Below are positions 1 through 5,245 of a stretch of DNA of 8,394 bases, one piece after another. The position numbers and the translations under genes are program-made. Position 1 is the stretch's first letter. Each line of letters starts with the position of its first letter. The stretch comes from Bacteroidales bacterium UBA6244 (GTDB lineage Bacteria > Bacteroidota > Bacteroidia > Bacteroidales > F082), in assembly GCA_002440885.1 (NCBI GenBank), contig DJVY01000134.1, forward strand, positions 4,380 to 12,773, given 5' to 3'. Below the pieces are notes generated by a model, which worked only from the letters and a program-made list of their open reading frames with translations, was not told the DNA's origin and did no database searches.

Positions 1-930
1 AACAGGTTAGTAGCCATAATTATTACCCTAACCCTAACCTTTGTTTTGCTGGCAGGATTTGGCACATTGTTGGTAACCCAGGTAGCCATGTTCAGTGAAT
101 CGTGGCCGACTTTTGTAAACAAATTCACCGAGTTATTTAATGAATCGGTTTCATGGGCATCAGGTTATTTTGATATCAGCCCTTCGAAAATAGAGGCATG
201 GGTAGCAAAAACCAAAGGCGAAATGATCAATACCGATGGTTCTGCCATCAAACAAACCATTATCAATGTGGGTAATGGTGTCGTGATTATGTTTGTCCTT
301 CCTGTTTACACATTCCTGTTTTTATACTACAAACCATTTCTGATGGAATTTTTTCACAGGCTGTTTAGTGAAAAAAATCACGGTGCAGTCGGGGAAGTAA
401 TAAACCAAATAAAAACAGTTGTTCAGCGCTATCTTGTCGGGCTTGTTATTGAGGTCATCATTATCGCATTTTTAAATTCTGTTGGTTTGTTGCTGCTTGG
501 CATAGAGTATGCCATTCTGCTTGGCATTATCGGGGCTTTACTTAATCTGATACCATACATTGGAGGTATTGTTGCGGTGGCCTTGCCTATGATGATTGCA
601 CTGGTTACTACCTCCTCGCCACTCACCGCGTTGTATGTTTTGGGCATTTACTATTTCATCCAAATTATTGATAACAACTACATTGTTCCTAAGATAGTTG
701 CATCCAAAGTTAAAATCAACGCATTGATTTCCATCATAGCCATTTTTGCATTTGGGATATTATGGGGCATTCCGGGCATGTTTTTATCGATTCCGTTGAT
801 CGCTATTCTAAAGGTTATTTTCGATCACTTTGATGCCTTAAAACCCTGGGGCTTTTTTTTAGGCGACAACATGCCGGGAGTTGATATGTTTAAACTAAAG
901 ATAAGCAAGAAAAAGTCAACCAGCAGTTAA
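1..930 (+). CDS. AI-2E/PerM family membrane transporter, 3' part (5' end outside window)
   Basis: This is a polytopic inner-membrane protein of the AI-2E transporter family (PF01594, relatives of TqsA/PerM/YdiK), which is thought to export small molecules; its substrate cannot be read from sequence. The frame is open from base 1, giving 309 visible residues, while family members usually have about 340-370, so roughly the first membrane segment is missing. A TTG at 46 lies inside a hydrophobic helix and is not a credible start. Visible hallmarks are a long hydrophilic stretch after the first helices (about 95-260 nt), the family signature GALLNLIPYIGG (about 532-567), the motif DNNYIVPKIVASK (about 670-708), and a final hydrophobic hairpin rich in Gly and Pro (IWGIPGMFLSIPL-type). 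The C-terminus is short and Lys/Ser-rich. Only 42 nt without a terminator separate it from the Mla-like genes, so co-transcription is likely. The family call is firm, the function is not. Confidence 0.88.
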   Translation, partial: NRLVAIIITLTLTFVLLAGFGTLLVTQVAMFSESWPTFVNKFTELFNESVSWASGYFDISPSKIEAWVAKTKGEMINTDGSAIKQTIINVGNGVVIMFVLPVYTFLFLYYKPFLMEFFHRLFSEKNHGAVGEVINQIKTVVQRYLVGLVIEVIIIAFLNSVGLLLLGIEYAILLGIIGALLNLIPYIGGIVAVALPMMIALVTTSSPLTALYVLGIYYFIQIIDNNYIVPKIVASKVKINALISIIAIFAFGILWGIPGMFLSIPLIAILKVIFDHFDALKPWGFFLGDNMPGVDMFKLKISKKKSTSS

Positions 931-972
931 CTGATATCCAATTTAACTTTTCGAACACCTCAGAACTACGAA

Positions 973-1812
973 ATGAAAACTCCGATTCCCATAGTAAAAA
1001 TACAAAGGTTCATTGCCGACAAATCCTCAGGGGTAAAAAACAAGGCCGATGAAAAACCTCACTTGCTTACTGAGTTTTTTTCCGACATAGGAAATATGAC
1101 CCTGTTTACAAAGCAAGTTGTTAAGGAAACATTTTCCCGGAATTTCGAATTCAGGGAGTTTCTTCACCAGTGTTACGAAATTGGGAACAAATCGTTACCA
1201 CTGATCGCAATTACGGGAGCCATTATGGGCATTGTGCTCACCATACAATCGCGACCCGCACTGGCTGATTTTGGTGCTGTAACCATGCTCCCCGGCATGG
1301 TGGCCGTTTCGATTATCCGTGAAATAGGGCCTGTAATCACGGCATTGATTCTGGCCGGTAAAATTGGGTCAGGCATGGGTGCTGAATTGGGTTCAATGAA
1401 AGTTTCGGAGCAAATTGATGCCATGGAAGTGTCGGCAACCAATCCGATGAGGTATTTGGTGGTTACCCGCGTGCTCGCGGCAACGCTGATGGTGCCCATT
1501 CTGGTGCTATTTGCCGACGCCTTTGGGTTGCTTGGGAGTTGGGCTGGTGTGAACTTAAAGGGAGACGTGAGCTTTGTTTTGTTTTTATCTCAGGCTTTTG
1601 GCTCAGTAGCTTTTATTGACTTTCTCCCGGCATTGGTAAAAACATTTTTCTTTGGAGCGGTCATAGGGCTGGTTGGGTGCTATAAGGGTTATACTGCCGG
1701 AAGAGGCACAGAAAGCGTTGGCGTTGCTGCCAATTCAGCGGTTGTTTTGTCTTCTTTGCTCGTCATCATTGTCGATTTGATCGCGGTACAATTAACTGAT
1801 ATGTTGTCATGA
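973..1812 (+). CDS. mlaE: MlaE-type ABC transporter permease
   Basis: This is the permease subunit of a Mla-like phospholipid ABC transporter (MlaE/YrbE family, PF02405) in the inner membrane. At 279 residues it is slightly longer than E. coli MlaE (about 260), because of a polar N-terminal extension of about 40 residues before NMTLFTKQ. Visible family features are the amphipathic N-terminal segment leading into the first helix (LPLIAITGAIMGIVLTIQS), the conserved block SIIREIGPVITALILAGKIGSGMGAELGSM (only key residues: REIGP, AGKIGSG, AELGSM), the EQIDAMEVSATNP coupling region, and the C-terminal GCYKGYTAGRGTESVGVAA block. The ATG at 973 is the first in-frame start after the upstream stop. 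No Shine-Dalgarno sequence is visible, as is usual in Bacteroidota. Its stop overlaps the mlaF start (ATGA), which implies translational coupling and matched stoichiometry. The family is clear; the symbol is by homology. Confidence 0.93.
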   Translation: MKTPIPIVKIQRFIADKSSGVKNKADEKPHLLTEFFSDIGNMTLFTKQVVKETFSRNFEFREFLHQCYEIGNKSLPLIAITGAIMGIVLTIQSRPALADFGAVTMLPGMVAVSIIREIGPVITALILAGKIGSGMGAELGSMKVSEQIDAMEVSATNPMRYLVVTRVLAATLMVPILVLFADAFGLLGSWAGVNLKGDVSFVLFLSQAFGSVAFIDFLPALVKTFFFGAVIGLVGCYKGYTAGRGTESVGVAANSAVVLSSLLVIIVDLIAVQLTDMLS

Positions 1813-2591
1813 AAAACGAAAAAGAAGAAAATAGCGCAATAGCTCCTGACGGACTGAAGCCCGGTAGTAAGATGATTGAAATGACCGGACTGAAAAAAGG
1901 TTTCGGTAAGCTGGAAGTGCTAAAAGATGTTTCTTTACAGCTATTTAGCGGCGAAAATTTGGTAGTTCTTGGTAAATCAGGGTCGGGAAAATCGGTGTTA
2001 ATTCAATGTATTGTCAGGCTGTTAATACCCGATGCAGGCGTCATCAAAGTGTTGGGTAAAGATGTGAATGCTCTGAGCAAGCAGGATCTCGAAGAGTTGA
2101 GAAAGAAAATAGGATTTCTGTTTCAGGGTGGAGCCTTGTACGATTCGATGACGGTAAAACAGAACCTGGAGTTTCCGCTCCGTCGAATAAGGAAACAACT
2201 TTCTGAAAAGGAAATTCATGACAAGGTGAATGAAGCACTTGAAAATGTAGGGCTTACTGATGCTTTAAACAAAATGCCATCGCAACTCTCAGGCGGAATG
2301 CGTAAACGCATAAGTTTGGCTCGAACCATCGTCGTCGACCCGTTGATTATGCTCTACGACGAGCCCACCACGGGTCTCGATCCGGTAACATCTGATGAAA
2401 TTAGTGCCCTGATCAACGAAGTGCAAAAGAAATACAAAACCTCTTCTGTCATCATTACCCACGACATCGAGTGTGCCAAAGCAACGGCCAACCGTGTCAT
2501 CATGTTGCAGGATGGAAAGGTTTATAAAGAGGGTAAAATTGCCGACTTTGCAAACTCCGACGACCCTGTAATTAATTCGTTTTTTAAGTAA
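1809..2591 (+). CDS. mlaF: MlaF-type ABC transporter ATP-binding protein
   Basis: This is the cytoplasmic ATPase of the Mla-like transporter; it powers lipid movement between MlaE and the MCE subunit. The 260 residues contain every element of an active ABC ATPase: Walker A GKSGSGKS (55-62), Q-loop Gln106 in the MlaF-typical context FQGGALYDSMTV, signature LSGGM (160-164), Walker B LIMLYDE with D184 and catalytic E185, D-loop TGLDP, and H-loop His218 in IITHD. A polar N-terminal extension of about 20 residues (MKNEKEENS...) precedes the domain. The ATG at 1809 overlaps the mlaE stop by 4 nt, which supports this start although an internal ATG at residue 22 (MIEMTGLKKGFG) also lies just before the domain. 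No MlaB-like STAS gene follows. The downstream MCE gene is 41 nt away, with no terminator between them. Confidence 0.94.
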   Translation: MKNEKEENSAIAPDGLKPGSKMIEMTGLKKGFGKLEVLKDVSLQLFSGENLVVLGKSGSGKSVLIQCIVRLLIPDAGVIKVLGKDVNALSKQDLEELRKKIGFLFQGGALYDSMTVKQNLEFPLRRIRKQLSEKEIHDKVNEALENVGLTDALNKMPSQLSGGMRKRISLARTIVVDPLIMLYDEPTTGLDPVTSDEISALINEVQKKYKTSSVIITHDIECAKATANRVIMLQDGKVYKEGKIADFANSDDPVINSFFK

Positions 2592-2632
2592 ATTTTCATG
2601 ATTATACAATGCAATCTTAAAAGTAAACTGAT

Positions 2633-3346
2633 ATGAAATCAACAAAATTTAAAGTCCGTTTAGGCTTGTTTGTAGCCGGTGGATTTATACTCCTCGCGCT
2701 GGCCATTTTTATGATTGGGAGGCAGAAAAATCTATTCAATCCGGTTTTTACCATTTATGCCAATTTCTATAATGTAAGCGGATTGCAAGTAGGCAGCACC
2801 ATACGTTTTTCAGGAATTAATGTGGGAACAGTCGACAACATTAGAATCGTAAACGATTCAACCGTTAAGGTAGACATGATTGTCGAAAAACGGATTCAGC
2901 CATTTATTAAAAAGGATAGTGAGGTGGCCATTGGATCGGAAGGGGTTATCGGCGATCGGGTGTTAATGATAACACAAGGGGGCACCAACTCGCCATCGAT
3001 AAAGGAAAAACAATACCTAAGTTCGATAGAGCCCGTTGAGATGGATGCCATTATGGCGAGCCTGGAGGTCACGGCATTAAATGCTGAGGTCATCTCCCAA
3101 CAGCTGGTCGAGATTATGTATAATATTAATGAAGGGAAAGGATTGATTGGCATGCTTATTCAGGATACCACCGTAGCAAACAATATTGATCAAACCATTA
3201 TTAACCTAAAAGCCAGCACCAAAGGACTGGATGAAAATATGGATGCGGTAAAAGGCAGTTGGCTGCTTAGAGGCTATTACAAAAGAAAAGCCAGGAAGGC
3301 CGAAAAAGAGAAACAAGAAAAGCTGGAGGAGAATAAAGCCGATTAA
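2633..3346 (+). CDS. mlaD: MlaD-type MCE domain protein
   Basis: This is the inner-membrane-anchored, periplasmic lipid-binding subunit of the Mla-like system (MCE domain, PF02470); in characterised relatives it forms a hexameric ring carrying phospholipid. The 237 residues comprise a basic start, one transmembrane helix (about 9-29, GLFVAGGFILLALAIFMIG), an MCE domain at about 38-115 with the typical NVSGLQVGSTIRFSGINVGTV block and the closing EGVIGDRVLMITQGG block, a predicted helical region (about 130-205), and a very basic Lys/Glu tail (about 214-237) preceded by GSWLLRGYYKRK. E. coli MlaD is about 183 residues, so the C-terminal extension of about 50 residues is a difference, though longer MCE proteins are common in this phylum. 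It is the last gene before a terminator. No mlaC, mlaB or mlaA follows within the window. Confidence 0.9.
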   Translation: MKSTKFKVRLGLFVAGGFILLALAIFMIGRQKNLFNPVFTIYANFYNVSGLQVGSTIRFSGINVGTVDNIRIVNDSTVKVDMIVEKRIQPFIKKDSEVAIGSEGVIGDRVLMITQGGTNSPSIKEKQYLSSIEPVEMDAIMASLEVTALNAEVISQQLVEIMYNINEGKGLIGMLIQDTTVANNIDQTIINLKASTKGLDENMDAVKGSWLLRGYYKRKARKAEKEKQEKLEENKAD

Positions 3347-3439
3347 CTTACTCGCAAAAAGATAATTAAACAGAACCAGACATCTTTATATGTTAGGTTT
3401 GATCTATGCAACCGGAATAAGCAAAATAGTTCCCGAATA

Positions 3440-3476
3440 GAGGTTGTCTTGGTAAAATAGAGACAGCCTCTTTTTT
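3440..3476 (+). terminator. Intrinsic terminator of the Mla-like operon
   Basis: A 10-bp stem pairs GAGGTTGTCT (3440-3449) with AGACAGCCTC (3461-3470), with one G-U pair and an 11-nt loop. Six T residues (3471-3476) follow. It lies 94 nt after the mlaD stop codon and just before the promoter region of the next gene, so it marks the operon boundary. Confidence 0.88.
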
Positions 3477-3490
3477 GTTGTTAATGACAC

Positions 3491-3531
3491 ATATATGAAT
3501 TATGTAACTTATCAAAAAAGTTATATAACAC
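3491..3531 (+). promoter_or_regulatory. 41-bp repeated upstream element, copy 1 (probable operator)
   Basis: This block matches 5139-5179 at 37 of 41 positions with no gap; the first 22 and the last 11 bases are identical. It contains two similar 10-mers, ATTATGTAAC (3499-3508) and GTTATATAAC (3520-3529, a perfect palindrome), whose starts are 21 bp apart, about two helical turns. The arms TTATGTAACTT (3500-3510) and AAGTTATATAA (3518-3528) also form an imperfect dyad with a 7-bp spacer. Its end is 55 nt before the start of the OmpA-like gene. The regulator is unknown. The duplicated, position-conserved layout argues for a transcription-factor site, not chance AT-richness. Confidence 0.7.
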
Positions 3532-3550
3532 TTTGCAGGGCGTGTTGACT

Positions 3551-3558
3551 GACCTTTG
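3551..3558 (+). promoter_or_regulatory. Candidate Bacteroidota -7 element for the OmpA-like gene
   Basis: GACCTTTG resembles the Bacteroidota -7 consensus TAnnTTTG with one mismatch. Its CTTTG lies at exactly the same offset from the 41-bp element as CTTTG in the second control region (5202-5206). A start point a few bases downstream would give a leader of roughly 20-25 nt before the ATG at 3587. No convincing -33 TTG is seen at the usual spacing, as expected if the upstream element recruits an activator. The assignment is inference. Confidence 0.4.
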
Positions 3559-3586
3559 CCCCTTACTAACAATAAAAACAAATAAT

Positions 3587-5047
3587 ATGAAAAAAATTCT
3601 TCTCTTATTCACCTGCCTGGCCATTTTTTCGATCAGTCAGGCACAAACACAAGATAAAAAATGGAATTTTGGGTTACAAGGCGGACTTACGCAGTATAAT
3701 GGTGATCTCGGAAACGATTTCTACAAAACCGACATGGCGGCTTACGGTGTTGGTGGCATTTCGTTGTCGAGATATATTACCAGCCATTTCGATTTAAGCC
3801 TTTCGGTAATGAAAGGAACAGTGGGATTTAGCCGTTATCCCGATCATTTCAGAGGCGAGTTTACATCAGCCTTGATAAATTTCAGATTTAATATTGTGGC
3901 AGCCCGATATTCGGTAAGACCCTATATTTTTGTAGGAGCCGGTGCCATGTTGTTTGATAAAAACATAGAAATCAGCTCCAAGAAAGTTGATTATGTCGCT
4001 CCTTCTTTCGGAGCAGGAGCTAATTTTAGACTAACCCCGACTTTGATGCTCAACATACAGGAAACTTTCATGTATTCGTCAGCAGATAACAGGGATGGCG
4101 TAGTTAAAAGCGAGAATGATATGTACCTCCTTCATACCGTTGGATTATCTTTCAATTTTGGCAAGAAACATGATGCCGACAATGATGGGGTGAACGACCG
4201 TTCCGATAAATGTGCCAATACGCCTCCCGGTGTAGCCGTTGATAAATCGGGATGTGCAATGGATAAAGACAATGATGGTGTAGCTGACTATATGGATGTT
4301 TGCCCTGATGTTGCCGGAACCGAAGAACTAAGAGGTTGTCCTGACGCCGATGGTGATGGGATTTCTGATAAAGATGATCGATGTCCTAACATAATCGGAA
4401 GCCTGGCTTTAATGGGTTGCCCTGATGCTGATGGTGATGGCGTGGCCGATTTGGATGATAACTGCCCAGACACTAAAGCCGGATACAATGTAAATGCGGT
4501 TGGTTGTCCCTTGGATAAAGACAACGACGGCATTGTAGATGAAGAAGATCGTTGCCCGGATGTTGCCGGACCTGCAAGTTTAGTAGGGTGTCCTGATACA
4601 GATGGTGATGGTGTTGTTGACCTTGACGACCTTTGCCCCGAAATAATAGGAACCCTTACAAATCAGGGTTGTCCCGAAATACCAAAAGAAGTCGAAGTTA
4701 AAATTACACAGATTGCCAGTAAACTTTTCTTTGAGCTAAATAGCGATGTCCTCGAAGTAGCTTCATTGGAACAGCTAAATGAACTGGTAAAAATTCTAAA
4801 AGAATATCCCACGGCAAACCTACAGATTGATGGGTATACAGATAGCCAGGGCACAGATGAATACAACCAGATGCTTTCACAAAAGCGCACGGAGTCGGTG
4901 AAAACCTATCTGATGGGGAAAGGCATTATGGAATCACGGTTAACTACAACCGGGCATGGTGAAAACAACCCAATAGCTGATAATAGCACTTCAGCAGGTC
5001 GAGCCAAAAACAGAAGAGTTGAATTCAAAACATCCTACAGGTATTAA
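3587..5047 (+). CDS. OmpA-family outer-membrane protein with beta-barrel, TSP3 repeats and peptidoglycan-binding domain
   Basis: This 486-residue protein probably links the outer membrane to the cell wall. Residues 1-20 are a signal peptide (MKKILLLFTCLAIFSISQAQ). About 22-193 form an outer-membrane beta-barrel domain of alternating aromatic/Gly strands (WNFGLQGGLTQYNGDLG, YSVRPYIFVGAGAMLF, LHTVGLSFNFG). Residues 196-363 hold six thrombospondin type 3 units with DxDxDG calcium-binding loops, and about 372-486 are an OmpA C-terminal domain. Within it D419 of GYTDSQG and R434 of LSQKR, 15 residues later, match the Asp/Arg pair that binds diaminopimelate in characterised OmpA domains, so peptidoglycan binding is expected to be intact. 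The ATG at 3587 was chosen over the in-frame TTG at 3533 because it starts the signal peptide and follows an A-rich leader; the TTG lies within the control region. The gene stands alone between two terminators. Confidence 0.93.
   Translation: MKKILLLFTCLAIFSISQAQTQDKKWNFGLQGGLTQYNGDLGNDFYKTDMAAYGVGGISLSRYITSHFDLSLSVMKGTVGFSRYPDHFRGEFTSALINFRFNIVAARYSVRPYIFVGAGAMLFDKNIEISSKKVDYVAPSFGAGANFRLTPTLMLNIQETFMYSSADNRDGVVKSENDMYLLHTVGLSFNFGKKHDADNDGVNDRSDKCANTPPGVAVDKSGCAMDKDNDGVADYMDVCPDVAGTEELRGCPDADGDGISDKDDRCPNIIGSLALMGCPDADGDGVADLDDNCPDTKAGYNVNAVGCPLDKDNDGIVDEEDRCPDVAGPASLVGCPDTDGDGVVDLDDLCPEIIGTLTNQGCPEIPKEVEVKITQIASKLFFELNSDVLEVASLEQLNELVKILKEYPTANLQIDGYTDSQGTDEYNQMLSQKRTESVKTYLMGKGIMESRLTTTGHGENNPIADNSTSAGRAKNRRVEFKTSYRY
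4172..4675 (+). repeat. Six TSP3 calcium-binding units arranged as a duplicated 84-residue triplet
   Basis: DxDxDG loops start at 4172, 4262, 4343, 4424, 4514 and 4595, giving unit lengths of 30, 27, 27, 30, 27 and 27 residues. Units 2 and 5 share DKDNDG and CPDVAG, units 3 and 6 share GDG and CP-x-IIG, and units 1 and 4 are the long 30-residue form. The array is therefore two copies of a 252-nt (84-residue) triplet, not six equal repeats. Each unit has one or two Cys residues in CP/GC contexts that could form disulfides in the periplasm. Confidence 0.85.
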
Positions 5048-5084
5048 TTTCTCAGAGTACTTGTTTGAATTGCGTTTTGGTGAG

Positions 5085-5116
5085 GAAGGTCTTTGAGTTA
5101 AAAGGCCTTCTTTTTT
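5085..5116 (+). terminator. Intrinsic terminator of the OmpA-like gene
   Basis: GAAGGTCTTT (5085-5094) pairs with AAAGGCCTTC (5101-5110) through a 10-bp stem with one G-U pair and a 6-nt loop. A run of six T residues (5111-5116) follows. It begins 38 nt after the stop codon and separates this gene from the next control region. Confidence 0.88.
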
Positions 5117-5138
5117 CAGTTATCTGACTTTCTGCAAA

Positions 5139-5179
5139 ATATATGAATTATGTAACTTATAAACTAAATTATATAACAC
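5139..5179 (+). promoter_or_regulatory. 41-bp repeated upstream element, copy 2 (probable operator)
   Basis: This is the second copy of the element at 3491-3531 (37/41 identical, ungapped); all four differences fall in the central 8 bases (5161-5168). The paired 10-mers are ATTATGTAAC (5147-5156) and ATTATATAAC (5168-5177), again 21 bp apart. Its end is 66 nt before the start codon of the DUF3494/Ig protein gene. The divergent centre with conserved flanks is what two half-site contacts by one protein would produce. Confidence 0.7.
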
Positions 5180-5198
5180 ATTCAGATCAAGGCGGCTG

Positions 5199-5206
5199 TT
5201 ACTTTG
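5199..5206 (+). promoter_or_regulatory. Candidate Bacteroidota -7 element for the DUF3494/Ig protein gene
   Basis: TTACTTTG is one mismatch from TAnnTTTG. It starts 20 bp after the end of the 41-bp element, the same distance as in the OmpA-like control region. Sequence between the element and this box is otherwise not conserved between the two regions, so the shared CTTTG stands out. The implied leader is about 30-35 nt, including an A-rich stretch before the ATG at 5246. Confidence 0.42.
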
Positions 5207-5245
5207 TATTGTCGAAAACTTAAGTACAACTTAAAAACAACATAG

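Noticed and set aside
25..39. Telomere-like ACCCTAACCCTAACC run
   Set aside because: It has only two and a half units and encodes part of a hydrophobic helix (TLTLT) in the AI-2E frame; chance is the simplest explanation.
46..48. TTG as start codon of the AI-2E protein
   Set aside because: The frame is open upstream to base 1 and the TTG sits inside a hydrophobic segment, so the gene is simply cut by the window edge.
931..972. Promoter between the AI-2E gene and mlaE (TAACTTTT)
   Set aside because: One weak -7-like match with no -33 TTG at a suitable distance in an AT-rich gap; read-through from upstream is more likely.
3533..3586. TTG at 3533 as start of the OmpA-like protein
   Set aside because: It would put 18 polar residues before a clear signal peptide and would lie upstream of the putative promoter core at 3551-3558.
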